From contig NC_090610.1 of NCBI RefSeq assembly GCF_004359215.1, positions 15,124,161 through 15,188,160 of the forward strand: DNA of 64,000 nt, given 5' to 3'. This document shows positions 41,124 to 53,600 of this stretch, piece by piece; position 1 is the first letter of the stretch; the number at the start of each line of letters is the position of its first letter. Source of the DNA: Bremia lactucae. Its lineage: Eukaryota; Oomycota; Peronosporomycetes; Peronosporales; Peronosporaceae. A program made the translations under genes and the position numbers. Under the pieces are notes generated by a model. It searched no databases. It was not told where the DNA came from and worked only from the letters and a program-made list of their open reading frames with translations.

Positions 41124-44100
41124 GCTTGGGCAGTAATTTATTGCTGCCCAAATTTGTCACTACATGTTTTGGTATGCTTACCGTAGACAGTAAGACTAGA
41201 CAGTAGGACTAGGTCGTCAAGATTAAAGTATATTTGCTCTCCAATTTTTTCAGTATTCCGTATCTGTCGGTCCACCGCATCAGCGATGGAATTCTGTTAG
41301 AAACAGACCACTGTTTCTCTTGCCAGCAGGAAATCACCTGCTGACTCGGTTTTGTTTTTGTCTTCAGTGCGACCGGTGCGCACTGCGGAGATTTCATTCT
41401 CCCCATTAGTGAGAGCATTATTTTTCTCATTTATATTGTTTTCGGTGTTGAGTCTCAGCATCGTTATAAAACTCAGCAATATCATTATTGTTATTACTGA
41501 GTTGTCCACTTCTTTATGTGTCATATCATCATTGAATTCCTTCGCGTTGACCTTAAATCTAATGCGTGATGAGCTAAAGCTAGGAAATTCATTGATCGAG
41601 CGAGTCCCTCCCCCCTTGAATAAGAGTAATTGTCAAACAAGGTGGGTATACTTTGATGGCGTAAGCCGTTCACGTAAAATGATAAATGCTTTGTAGAACC
41701 ATGCACTGAATTATAGATGGCAAATTCTGCTATCGGCAAGAACTCGCTTCAACTCGCAAAGGAGTACACGTATTAGCAAAGTATCGATTCGAGGATACGG
41801 TTTGCACGCTCCGTCTGACCATCCATTCAGGATAATCACAAATTTATATTTTCCACTGTGTTCCAAGTGATTTGAACAAAGTTTCCCAAAATTCTGCCGT
41901 GAGTTTAAGGTCTCGATTTGATACAGTTCGCGGGGTAACCCATGATATCGAAATATTGTGTCAACAAAAAACGAGCACAGTCGAAGGCTGTGCTCGATTT
42001 GAGACTGCAGCAAGATGTACCATTTTGCTGAAACGATTAACAAACACAGAATACCATTATTCTTGTGATCATCGTTGGGAAATCCGAAGACGAAGTCCAT
42101 CGATACGGACTGCCAATAATCTGCCGGAACAGGCAGACGCTGTAACAGAGCACGGAATGAAGCACTGGGCTTTACCCGTTAACAAACTTCGCAAGCACGT
42201 ATGTTCTTGCGGACGAATTCATACTGGTGTGGCCAGTAGAAGTCGCGATTTTTATCGTGAGATAAGTTTTTTTACGTCCACGATGTCCACTTATTGGTGT
42301 ATCGTGGCACTCATACATGATACGTAAACCCAAATCATATTTGGTGGGGATGACGACACGAGGTGTGTGGCCAGCAATGGCTGTGTAATACAGTAAACCA
42401 TTGCGTGTTGTGTATCGATCTGTTGAGGATCAATATAATTTCAACAATCCTTATAAGGATTGTTGAAATGGATTTCTAAGGTGATCCATCAACCCTTCAA
42501 AAGCCTTATCTTGTTGATAACCATTTTAACGTTGTCAAATAATAATGACGAAGAACGCTTGTTATTGCAACAGTGGCTTCACGCTCACTGTTAATTTGCA
42601 CAGCCGGCTCAAAATCAGGCCGCGCGGAAGGGCATCAGCGACGACGTTAAGTCATCCTGGTTTATATTTCACGGGGAAATTATTCCGCGAAGAAACTCAA
42701 CTATCTTGCCATTCTTTAAACGCTCTATCTTTCAAGAGATAGACCCTAAACTTAGCCAGTGCGTATTTCATGGTGAGGAGTTCCTTGTCATTCACTGGAT
42801 TATTGCGTTCAGCTGATTGAATCTGACATGATTGATAACAGACGTCGCGCTCTGCGCCGTCTGTGTCAAATTGCATTAACGCACAGCCAATTGCAAAATC
42901 GCTGGCGTCACAGACCACATGAAATGGTCTGTCAGCAATCGCCAGGATTGGCGTTTGCATCAGGCTTTGTTTGATACCCTCAAAGGAGCTCTGACAATTA
43001 GCGTTCCATTACCAATTTACATTTTTCTTCAACAAAGAAGAAATATGTACTGTCATTTTGGCATAATTGCGGGAGACTTATGTTAGTACGCTGCTAAGCC
43101 GAGGAGCTTTCGAAGTCCATTTACATCGACTGGCACAGGCCAGTCGGTGATGGCCTTGATCTTTTTCGGATCAGGGTTTACACCGTGTTAACCCACGATG
43201 CACCCAAGAAGTGGTATTTCGCTTGCAGAGAATATACACTTCTTGAGATTTGCACACAACTTTTCCTTACACATAATTGTAAGAATTTTTCAGTCGTGTG
43301 TACGATTTACTTTAACGTCCGGCATTCCGTTAATGGCTCTGCTATGAACGAAGATATCATCACAATAACTTAGTCCGAAATCCGGCACCGATCTCAATAG
43401 ATTGGTTACACATCGGTTACTGTCGCAGGGGCATTTACTAAGTCCCTGTGGCATGACTAGCCACTCCCATAGCATACCGCTTGGGCTGCCTTCTGCTGAG
43501 ATCGGAATATCTTGTTGACGCAAAAGGATCTGATAGAATTTATCCATCAGATCCATTGAAGAAAAGATAGTTCTCTTTGGCATACCATCAATGATTACAT
43601 CTTTTCGTGGTATCGGCGTTTGTGCCGGTACCGTTGCAGCGTTCAATTAGTTAAACGCATACACAATCTGCCACCCTCCTGTTGCTTTATGCACACAAAA
43701 GATCGGAGAGCTATGTGAGGAGGTCGACTCCCTCACATGGCTCGCTGCCAAGCGATCGGCAAATAATTTGTATATCGCTAACACTTGTTCACGAGGCAAT
43801 GGACACTGCTTCATGAGACAGTATTTCGAGCCTGGAAATAGGTCGATTTCGTGTCGAGTGCCTTTATCGTTAGGCAACTCGCTCGGCACAGACCCAGAGA
43901 AGATATCCTTAAATTCGATCAAATCTTTATCGAAAAATTTGTCTTAAAGAACTCCCAAGATTGGGACGTATAACGTTCAATTCGAGTCTTCTCATCGAGG
44001 GACACTTTCGTTCATCGATGAGGTGCTGAATACCCATTAGTACTCAGGAAATATTGTTGCCGACCGAATACCGGCCTCGTAGTTGTCGTCTGTGACAAGT

Positions 44101-45090
44101 AGCAGATCTTCTTGACTTTGCCACTACGCATATCACGCAAGAACCGTTTTGGCTCAAGCGTTGGCAATTGAGTTACATCCGAAGTGCGCTATCAGATCAA
44201 GTGTATAAGCGCCTTCGCATGATCCATTGTTACTAATACATTTTTGTCTCAGTTTCATATCTGGAACTTTTTTTCAAAGGTACCTGGGAACCTTTGACCG
44301 CAGGCTTCTGGGGACTTATCTCCTAAAGTTTTATTTGGGCAGTATCCTCAGCAACTGCCTCTAGCTGTGATTGCGCCGCCACAGCGAGATCCTCTACGAT
44401 CGACTGGATCGACAGGCCTTTCTAATTTTATTAGATGTCGCTTATAGAGCACACATCCTTGTTTCATACCACTCGATTTATTCGAGTGGTCGAACATCGA
44501 TGCTGCTGTGCTTATGCACAGCCGTCGCTATTTAAATCCACAGTGGGATGGTTTTTAAAAGTGAGGTCTTGTGCAGTCGTGTAAACGATTGAACCACAAA
44601 TGAGGCCGTTGCACTCACTCGTACGACATCCACACGCTTGTGAATGCTCCAACACTTTTATCAGATGACCCTCTGCTGAACGAATGACAGGCATCGTCAC
44701 GGTTTGATGCTGCCAATCTAGCCAAGAAAATCCAAAAATGACATCAAATTTGTCATCCAAATGAACCACGATGAAATCATCATCGTACTGATTACCCTAA
44801 AATGTGTATTGGACATCAACTTCACGGTTCTTTACTGCTGCAGATGTGCCTGTAACTAGGCGCACTGTCATCCTCTTTAGAGGTATATCGAGCTCAAGGA
44901 GCTTGAGCCTGGGATCTTCTAGCGATTGGCGTTTAATGAAATTGTTCGACGTACCACAATCGACCAGGGACATAAGTGGTAATTTATTTGACACTTCTAT
45001 TTTCAAGGTGATGGGGTCAACCTCATCAACCGGGGCAGTTACATACATTGTTTGTGTGCTAGGAGCAGATTTCGTCAAAAGGCCTGTAAA
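40460..45090 (-). pseudogene. gypsy-B pol relic (B1): PR-RT-RH-IN-chromodomain
   Basis: Protease is open at 44797-45078 with LVDCGTSNNFIKRQ. RT runs about 43290-44150: FCVHKATGGWQIVYAFN, then IFSSMDLMDKFYQILLRQ, and SYCDD in place of YFDD near 43360. RNase H is near 42697-42960 (VVCDASDFAIGCALMQFD). Integrase runs about 41300-42320, with SMDFVFGF DDH near 42080-42100 and decayed second and third catalytic positions. The integrase C terminus has HPTFYVGRLRPH near 41030-41060. The chromodomain end RWRGYPSSHDSWEPR is at about 40470-40514. Confidence 0.87.
42438..42469. repeat. Perfect 32-bp palindrome in B1
   Basis: ATTTCAACAATCCTTA is followed immediately by its exact reverse complement, with no loop. 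It lies in the RNase H-integrase spacer. A1 and A2 lack it. Confidence 0.9.
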
Positions 45091-45139
45091 TTATTTTGAC
45101 GTCGTTGGATCAGTAGGGCGCTCCGCATCTGCTGACCCC

Positions 45140-45960
45140 GACCGTTTTTGACGATCCGCCTCGCTATTGCGATTTGGCAATAGCGTCGGAAACGCGCCCT
45201 CCGCTGTTCCTAGTGGGAGGCCGATCGTTCACTCAGTGTATCTAGGAACTGGGCGTGGGGCACTACACGCATAGGCGTACTGGACGATTTGTTGACAGCG
45301 ATTGCATTTTTGCAACCATTTGTAACTTGAAGAGCGAGGTTTCTCCCTCTCTACATACGGAGATTCATGTGTTTTGGACCTCCGTCTTCTTGTCGTCTCG
45401 GAGGACGATAAGCTCCAGAGTGGACGAAATCCTGCTTAAGCTGAAGTCCTCCTGTTCCGCTATAGGGATCGCTTGGTCGAGCGGCGCTAGTTCAAGATAG
45501 AACAGGTGAATCTTAACAGGATTGTCTCCAAGACCTTTAAAAAACACAGTTGCATATGTTTGTTCATCAATTGGATGACTTACGACACAACTGACCAGGT
45601 ATCGTTTATGCTGGGCGTAAGCGTGAAGGGTCACGCTTGCCCTGCTTCAAATTCAGGAGCTCGACTCGAGCCCTGAATTCGGCACGTGGCGGCTCAAATG
45701 TTTGTCTGAGCCGGGTCTTAAAAACTTCAAACGGCCCAACGGATATGATGACGGTAATCGCTGACCGTCATCATATCCGCAATCCTGCGTCTGTCCAACA
45801 GGCGCCACTGGTGGGGTAGTGTACCTTACCTCCAACATCTCCATTTTAAGCACCTCATGCCACCTAGAAGGGGCAAAGCTGGTGTGCCGTCTGAAAAGAT
45901 ACCTATACAACCCGACACAAAGCGAACGCGCAGCGAAATATGCCATTGCTACCTAGCGTC
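45140..45960 (-). pseudogene. gypsy-B gag relic (B1)
   Basis: Open pieces at 45653-45946 and 45365-45634 cover the capsid region (DEQTYATVFFKGLGDNPVKIHLF). The zinc knuckle CNRCQQIVQYAYAC near 45270-45310 has both Cys pairs, with Gln at the His position. The gag N terminus is missing at 45960. Confidence 0.8.
45740..45779. repeat. 16-bp perfect inverted repeat in B1 gag
   Basis: CGGATATGATGACGGT (45740-45755) and its exact reverse complement (45764-45779) flank 8 bp. It interrupts the capsid coding frame. Confidence 0.88.
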
Positions 45961-46780
45961 AAGGTTGCAACGCCGATAGCAACAGCTGCTATCGCGATAT
46001 AAACCGGACACGTTGATCCATCCTACTTACAAAAAGAAAGTGTAGATATGTTACTCATTGTCGACTATACCGCTGGCCTGACCACAAAGAAGAGTTGAAG
46101 TCATCGTTTAAAGGGGAAGGATAATGGCGCTATTATGACTACCGCAGTTCGCCGATCTCATTAACATTTAGATGCCTAATGTTGCGAAATAAAAAGCTGC
46201 TTACTTCAACGAGGCAACTGACTCGTCGCCAGCGCTAACTTACGTAGCGACCTTTAATGAGAGCCTGCCCATAAGGTCGCACTTTGTGCCGTTCGGACTA
46301 TCCATAATGGAGAGTCTAACGCAGAAGATCCTAAGCACAAATATCAACCGACGGCACATGATGTGTCAAAAGGTTGCCGTATTGAACGCGGCTATGTGGC
46401 TGATGACATTCTACCTATGTCTCCCCATCCAAATGGAGTCATTTGAATGGAACTAGTGCGTCGTTTCTAGAGCTTGCCCGTATAGAGGCTCATAACAATT
46501 ATGACGTCTACCACTCGTGGAATAATCAAGGGATATCACTTGACCTTATTTCCCCGATCCCGGTCGTGTTGCGTTTAAATGAAACAAGCGACCATTACGA
46601 AGCAAAATTTCTGCACTGTTTTCAGCCAAACTGTGATTTGGCGTTAAAAAGGTCGCAGCGAATTAACTTCCGCCGTTTCGCGTCATGGGCGGTCCCGATT
46701 GTAATCATCACGCTGCTTCTGCTAGTCGACTTAGTACTAGCGAAGAGGCTCCAACTGGTGATCCTTTTCATAGGCAGACA
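45961..46780. other. Unassigned segment right of B1
   Basis: There is no clear gene. A plus-strand open frame 46443-46868 includes a hydrophobic run (VPIVIITLLLLVDLVLA) but lies partly opposite the chromodomain remnant of element G and shows no family features. Confidence 0.3.
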
Positions 46781-47720
46781 CCAGTCCCGGCAGTCGACGC
46801 GCAGGTCATCGACCGGTTCCCAAGAGTCGAAACTCTTCAAATATCATCTCCATTGGACGAGGATCTGAAGTTTATGCTTTACGGAGCGGTGGGCTAGCAA
46901 CCTTCAGACAAAAGCGCAGGAATTCAGCAGCGTTAACGAATACAGGCGGCGCCCGATTGGAGTAGAGATTTCTCACACTTACTCATTGCAGCCTATCCTG
47001 CTTAGGTTGAGGCACAGGCGCAGATCGCTGCAGAGCGACGGATAGGGATCTCAAAAGTCGAGTTTCGCGTCTGACTTCGGATCTTCACGATGTTCGCTCG
47101 AGCGATCGCTAGGGTTACGAACGGCTGAAACTTTAGCTGAACTTTTTGGAGCAGCTGATGTTGAGAGTTTGCGTCAAGCGCTAAGTCCTCCTCGCCCTCT
47201 AAGTCATATTTCAAGGCAAGCGAAATTTGGCGGCTGGTAGATTTTATTCATCTTTTCTTTTGCCGACCTGAACGACGCTCGACTCACGTCGGCGTCACCA
47301 TCGGTATCCTTAAACGGATGAGTATCTACATATTGTTTCAGACGACACACGTAAAATATGGACTGTGTACTCATTTTTGGCGGGAGGATAAGCCTTTAAT
47401 TTAGGTCTTGAAACTTCTCGACCGCTGTAAATGGCCCGATGAAACGCGGCAGTAGTCTTTAAGTACCCCCAAATAATACAGGAATTGCCCTTCTAGGTAG
47501 GGTAGCAGTACCAGATAGTACTTTATCTCTCCAACTTAAGGGCTCACTGTTTTTGCGACCACGTCGGTACGCATATTGCTTTTGCTTTGTCCTGTGTTCT
47601 TGCCATCGCGTCACGAACTTTGCGCGATTCCCAATCGCTCATTTACAAAGCAATGTGACTCGCTCACGCTTTTGGCCTTCAGCTCGCACATGAGGCCATG
47701 CATTGGATGTAGTTGCCAAT
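46781..47720 (-). pseudogene. gypsy-G integrase C terminus and chromodomain relic
   Basis: The minus strand carries YYLVLLPYLEGQFLYYLG-like sequence near 47480-47540. PPKMSTQSIFYVCRLKQYV lies near 47315-47375, the equivalent of HPTFYVGRLRPY. FDSWEPVDDL, the end of a chromodomain, is near 46805-46840. A 70-codon open frame (47002-47214) lies between. The sequence is distinct from A, B and F. Confidence 0.65.
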
Positions 47721-48051
47721 AACGATACGTTATTACTATCAAGGAGCGCAGGCATTCCTTACCGTGGCTACATATAGCTGTCGTGACCACTGCTGGATTG
47801 GAAGGGTCACTACGGCAGATTTTGCCGTAGACTGATGCACCGCGTGGGTCATCGTCACTTTGGCGAAATGTATCCCTCGTTCTCTTTCACACCGAGCGCA
47901 GTGAGGGGCCTCTCCCCTAATTAAGACTCGGGCTGCGCATAAGACAGTCGTCCAAGGATGCACCATTCCTCAACCATAAACGGTGTCTCACCCATACTGG
48001 TGTGAAGATTGTCATTGATAGCCCAATTCACGAAAGACAAGCGCTTGCCAA
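47721..48051. other. Unassigned segment
   Basis: Probable further integrase of element G at the left edge; otherwise nothing recognised. Confidence 0.3.
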
Positions 48052-48145
48052 TACATCGGTCTAATTACTTTACTGAAGTAATTGACTATCCCGTGAAGTA
48101 CACAAAGTCTACTTAACGGGGATTGTGTAACTTAGGACCGTTACA
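48052..48145 (-). repeat. gypsy-D LTR start, fragment
   Basis: In reverse orientation it matches the outer 95 bp of the D2 LTR (TTAACGGGGA-TGTGTAAC...CCGTTACA at 61790-61886). Confidence 0.75.
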
Positions 48146-48276
48146 TTGCCCCTCTTATATAGCATATCAGGCGCTGTGTGAAGTCACACTAGGGGTGTGC
48201 GCACACTGGTCGCTAAGAGTACTGTAATCAGCTCGGTGTCCCTCGTTCCTTCCAGTGACAATATTACAGGGGGCGG
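48146..48276. other. Spacer between two oppositely oriented D LTR ends
   Basis: Purine-rich runs sit at both edges (GAGGGGCAA on the minus strand, AGGGGGCGG on the plus strand), each next to an LTR start, so it is the junction of two element 3' ends. Confidence 0.45.
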
Positions 48277-48786
48277 TGTAACCGGATAAAGTTGCCCTAT
48301 GTTACACAGACCCGTTAAATACACTTTTTGTAATCAACAGGGCGGTCAATTTCTTCATGTAAAGTTCTTAGATCTGCCACTTGGGTTGGTGCACAAAGTG
48401 ACCTACCCTTGTGTATGTAATGCACATAGGTGCATTTGCATTGATAGGATGACGGCTAGCGTCAGAATAGTACGCTCGCACTGTAGGATTGCACATCTAC
48501 CGAGATGGAATCTTTTAATTAGTTAAAAGGTTTCATATTTTAATTCAATCTAGAATAAATCAGTCTTTAAACTTTTTCCTAAGGTAACAAGTGCGCATGT
48601 GAAGCCGGATTACCGCTTCCGTGACGACACTTGTCCTAAGGTACTCAGTTCGTTGGATGATGTCGCCTTGGCGCCTACCAACTACGTCACTGCACGTTAG
48701 AGAAAACGGTCAAGCCGCTTCCTCACTGCGCCTGAAAGTGTGTGTGTTGAAGTAGAGCGTGGCTGCTATTGTAGCGTCCGCCTCTA
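48277..48786 (+). repeat. gypsy-D LTR, plus orientation
   Basis: TGTAACCGGATAAAGTTGCC starts it. CCCTTGTGTATGTAATGCAC, GATGACGGCTAGCGTCA, CTTCCGTGACGACACTT and GTAGAGCGTGGC follow in the same order as, reversed, in the D2 LTR. Confidence 0.82.
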
Positions 48787-48899
48787 AGAGCTACACCATT
48801 GCCGCAACATTCATGCATATGGAAATGTTAAGAATTAAAAAAAAAGTATTTTTTTTCTATATAATTCCTATTAAAAGTAACGACATTAATGTGATGGGA
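48787..48899. other. Junction of D LTR and B2
   Basis: AT-rich with an A9 run. It may include remains of a B2 LTR; nothing firm. Confidence 0.3.
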
Positions 48900-49041
48900 T
48901 ACTTCGTTACATCCCCCCGTAACCCTCAGTTCATATGGTTACTGATATAAACTGATAGAGAGTACAATTATGTCATGGGAAGCCCCCAAGTAGAGGGGCC
49001 CAATTCATTTTCAGTTTTAAAGCAACCACAACAGCAACATT

Positions 49042-50667
49042 ATGAAGGCTTCATTATTTATTGTCGCCTTGATGGCTTCTTCAGCGAATGAAGCATTTTT
49101 CGGTTTGTAAACACATTCGCAACCTATTCTTCCATGATACCAAGTTCATGCGGAGTGCCTCCAAAGCAGCTTATCAAGCAGTTGCAAAACTAAGTGCAGC
49201 TACAGATGAGATAACTACAGCAGACGCTTAGGCGTCTGCTGCGGGAGAAACTCGCCTCCAACTCCGATTGGAGACGCATTTAATAAGTCGAAAAAATATC
49301 CGACCCATAAACCTATGTAAAGCCTCCAGATCATCCAAGGGTGACGCCGCAAGCCAATGGGTCCTGGTGTAACAAATAAATATTTTTTGCGAGTATTTTC
49401 AATCCTTCTGGACTCTTTTTGCATTCCAAGATGACTCCCTAATGATGGCGATGTTGGTGATGTTAACAATCATCATTGGGAACGGAATAATAATAAAGAT
49501 CACTCGAAGGAATTTTAGCTCACAAACTAACATTAGTCAAAGAAGAGGGACCCGCAATTCGTTGCGTGTCGCGAGCCCCAAAAGAAACCTTGGTTTCCCT
49601 GTTAAAACAACTTAATTTGTTGGTCTGGAATGACCAACGAAAGATACAAAATTCCGTTATTCGACTCATCTTGGCTTCATAAGCCTGGTGAAGACGAAAA
49701 CGAATTCGTCTTCGATGCCTTTACCCAGCATCGATGGTACACTGGCAATCGTGCAAGGATGTAAATCCCTTGTTATCAGCTTAGGATACGTTTATATAAA
49801 ATGTTCAAAGCGTAGGTGATTAGAAAAACTGGTATCGATACGTAATCGGTTCGAAAAGAGAACCGTAATCGGTGCACCCTACAAGGTATCTAGAGAGAAA
49901 GGGTTACGTTGCATCTCGTTGGAGACCTATCTCCCTGCTGTGTCAAGGACGCAGTCTATACCCCTGTGGAGGCGCACTCCCTAATAGACCCTTTCTTAAG
50001 GCGTGAAGATGGGTGAATGAATTGATAATTTACAATCCCTCTGCGTAGTCGTGAATCGCTGTTTTTCCGATGGTCCTTGTGGACTACTCGTCATACTGGT
50101 CGACGAAACCCGGAACATCTGTTTTTAGGGAGCGAAGCTCCCTGCCATCATGCGATGGCGGATACCCCGGTAGGGAACGATATACCATGTTTGAAATCCT
50201 CATCTCGTAAGTGGTCGAAGAGGAGCGATATGAGAAAGCGCTTCTAACCATTCGAGTCCATCTATAGATGAGGATGAAAAGGATACTACGCGGTCCAGAG
50301 GATAAATCGGGGCCTTACTCGTCGACCCCGACTTTTTGTCGACCACAGTCGCGTTTTCGGCGATTGAAGAATGACGCGGATCATAAGCGTGATCGTCGTC
50401 GTTTTGAATTCCGGGCAAGGTAAAGAGTCTTTGCATCGATCGGTCGGAAGACCTAGCGGTAATTGAGGTCAAGCAATTGGCAAACCAACGGGCGCTTCAA
50501 GACCCTCGCAACGAGCTGGTGATAGCTCGTCACGACATTTATACTATAAGGATGGATTGAAACGTCTGGACCGGGACCATAAGCCTCTGATGAATGCTTT
50601 GGAATGTGTCGGTGCGATTTACTCCCGAAAAAAGCCTCGTACTGGTTCTACGGGCGGAGATGTCTGA
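49042..50667 (+). pseudogene. Antisense ORF of gypsy-B (B2 copy) with signal-peptide-like start
   Basis: The open start MKASLFIVALMASSANEAFF (49042-49101) looks like a secretion signal. A +1 shift gives FMRSASKAAYQAVAKLSAAT to about 49205. From there DNA similarity to B1 39430 onwards begins (AGACGCTTAGGCGTCTGCTG). KKPWFPC lies near 49577-49597. MTNERYKIPLFDSSWLHKPG and FVFDAFTQHRWYTGN lie at 49631-49755. LANQRALQDPRNELVIARHD is near 50475-50540, and LMNALECVGAIYSRKKPRT near 50589-50645, ending at about 50667. Frames change and stops occur. Whether the signal-peptide part belongs to this gene or is a separate captured exon is open. Confidence 0.55.
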
Positions 50668-53600
50668 CGTAAAATGTACGATGTGTGCGCTCTTACGTCG
50701 GAACTAGATCGCGTATGCATTGCCTTGGCGGTGCACCTCCCGAAATGGGCCAATTTACTTGGGCAGTAATTTGTTATTGCTTCCGTTCGTCACTAAAGAT
50801 TTTGGGAGATCTATTGTAGATGGGACTAGGTCATTAATCCTAAATTAAAGAACATTTGATATATCGCTTTATCAGCATTTTTTTTCTGTCGATTCACCGC
50901 ATCAGCGATAGAATATTGCACGAAACAAAAAATAAACGTTTGCTTTGTGCTAACAAAAACAATTATTTCTGTTTTCAGTGCGCCGGTGCGCACTGCGAAG
51001 AGATCACTATTATCTTTAGTAAGAGCGTCATTGCTCTCAATGGTATTTACATTGTCGATGCTCAAGGTATCAGTATCGTTTTTATCAAAGTCAGCAATAG
51101 CCTCTTTGCTATTACTGACTTTGTCTTCTTAAATTTCTATTCCATTAACATCAATATCTTCCACACTCGCTGGTGAAACAATGTGTGATGAGTAAAAGCC
51201 AGTTCGGCCTTTGCTCGAGCGAGTACCCACACTGAATTAGAGTTTCACTGTAACAAGGTGGGTATTCGAAGGTTGTGTATGCCTATCACGATGAAAGGTG
51301 TATGCTTTATTGATGCATCCACCGAGTTATTTATGTTAATTTCTGCCATTCGCATGAGCCCACTCCATTTCGTAAGTGAGTGTAAGTATCTTTGAAGTAT
51401 CTATTCGAGGACGCAAATTGCACGTTCTGTCTAACCATCTGTTTCAGAATGGTCAGACTCTTCAATCGTGTACCAAGTGAACGAAACCCGAATTAACAAA
51501 ACTTCACCGTGAACCGGGGGTCTCGATTCGAAACCAATCATGGGGTTACCCATGGAGTCGAAATTTGGTGTTGACAAAGACGCCAGCACAGCCTATGGAT
51601 GCGATCGACTTCGGGGCAGTAACGAAATCTACCATCTCGCTGAATTGCTCTACAGCTTACGATAATACCATTACTCTGAAAGCGTCTTCAGGAAACCAGA
51701 AGACGAGTCAATTGATACGGAATGCCAATGCTCTGTCGGAACAGGGAGAGGTTGTAATGGACTCAAGATGAGGGACTAGGCTTCACCCGTTGACGAACTT
51801 CGCAAGCACGTCTGTACTTGCGGACGGAATCATATTGGCGAGGCCTGTAGAAATCGCGACGTACTCTGAGATAAGCCTTATCAGGTTTATGATGCCCACT
51901 TATTGGTGCATCGTACACTCCTAAATGATGTGTAGTCGCAAATATTCGGATGCGAATGGCGACACGAGATGTGTCGCCAGCAATTGCTGTATAATATACA
52001 TTGCGTGTTGTGGATCGATCTGATAAATACTAATACAATGTTGATAATCCACTTAGAAATTGTTGTGATGGTTGCTTGAGATAACTCATCAAGCGTTTAA
52101 GAGCCTTATCTTTTTTATAGGGTCTTCTTATGTCGTCAAGAAATGATGACGACGGAACGCTCATTGTTGCTACAGAGGGCTAATCTTCACTGATGATTTG
52201 CGCAGCCAGTTCAAAATCAGGCCAGCACGAAAGCGCATCAGCGACGACATTTAGTCGCGCTGGCTTGTATACCACAGAGAAGTTACATCCTGCGTCGAAA
52301 GACAACCATCTCGCCATTCTTTGCGAGAGGTGTGGAGTTTTTACGGCTGTGCGTGAAGACGTATTGCCCGTATACACAATATAAGGCCTATATACTAGGA
52401 GTAGACCTTACACTTGACCAGTGCATATTTCATGGCACATTCCTTGTCATAAACTTGATATTTTCGCTTAACTAATTGAAGCTGATGCGACTGATAGCAG
52501 ACGACGCACTCTGCGCCGTCTGTGTCGTATTGCATAACGCGCAGACGATTGCAAGTCGCTGGCGTCACAGACCAACTGTTCTCGACTGCAATCGCCAAGA
52601 TCGGCGATTGTATCAAGCTTTTCTTGATACCTTTGAAGGAATTTCGCACCTAATTATTTTAATAAATGCTCGAGCCATGAGCAGAAAGTCAGACGTTGAA
52701 GTACATCGTACCCACGTTGAAAGGCTATTACGCATTTGCGTAAGCATAAGTTATATGCGCTGCAAGCGAAAAAAAAACTATTTGGATGTACCGCGGGTAA
52801 ACACGTTGTAGGCTCTGATTCTGAAAGGTTTGAAGCAATCACCGACTGGCAGGTGCCAGTCGATAAAAAGGGACTCCGTCAGTTCCTCGACTTAGCGGCG
52901 TACTAGCATAAGCATCCCGCACCGATCTCAACAGATTGATAAACATCGTTGAATGCTGAAGGAGCAATACTAAACCCTCGTTGAGTAACTAACCACTCCT
53001 AAAGCATTCCGCTTGGGGTGCTTACTGCCGTGAACGGAATATCTTGTTCACTTAGAGGCATCTGACAGAACTTGTCCATCAGATCCATGAACGGAAAATG
53101 GTACTTTTTGACATACCATCGATGATTAAGTATTTCCTCGGTATCGGCATTTTGGCCGGTACCGTTGTAATATTCAACTTATAATATTCAGCTTATTTAA
53201 TGCATGGACAATCTGTCATCCTTTTATTGTCTTACGCACACAGAAGGTCGGAAAGCTATGTGGGAAAGTGGATTCTCTCATTTGGGCCAATGCTCAGCGA
53301 CCTGCAGAGAACTTGTCGATCGCTAATACTTGTTCACGAGCCAATAGCCAATGCTTTATGACACCAATATTTCGAACCTTTTTATCAGGTCGATCTCGTG
53401 TCAAGTGCCTTTTTCTAAGGCAACTGGCATGGTTTCGAAGTAGGGAAGAGATCTTTAAATTCATTATATCCTTGTACAAAGGATTTGTATTTAAAGGCTC
53501 TTCAGATTAAAACACGAAACGTCCAATTCAAGTCTTCTCGTCGAGGACACTTCCGTCCATTAATAAGCTGCTAAGCCCTTAGAACCTATTCGCTCTTAGA

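Larger units (their letters stand above)
39008..45960 (-). mobile_element. Chromodomain Ty3/gypsy element B1
   Basis: A gypsy element related to family A at protein level and diverged in DNA. It reads right to left: gag, protease, RT, RNase H, integrase, chromodomain, antisense-ORF region, then the start of an LTR at about 39136 (TGTACCGTTACG). The A2 5' LTR cuts it at 39008. The 5' LTR is not found; its expected place adjoins unrelated sequence at about 45960. Confidence 0.88.

Noticed and set aside
46443..46868. Plus-strand frame with a hydrophobic membrane-like run near element G
   Set aside because: Partly opposite the chromodomain remnant of G, and it does not share the antisense boxes of families A and B.
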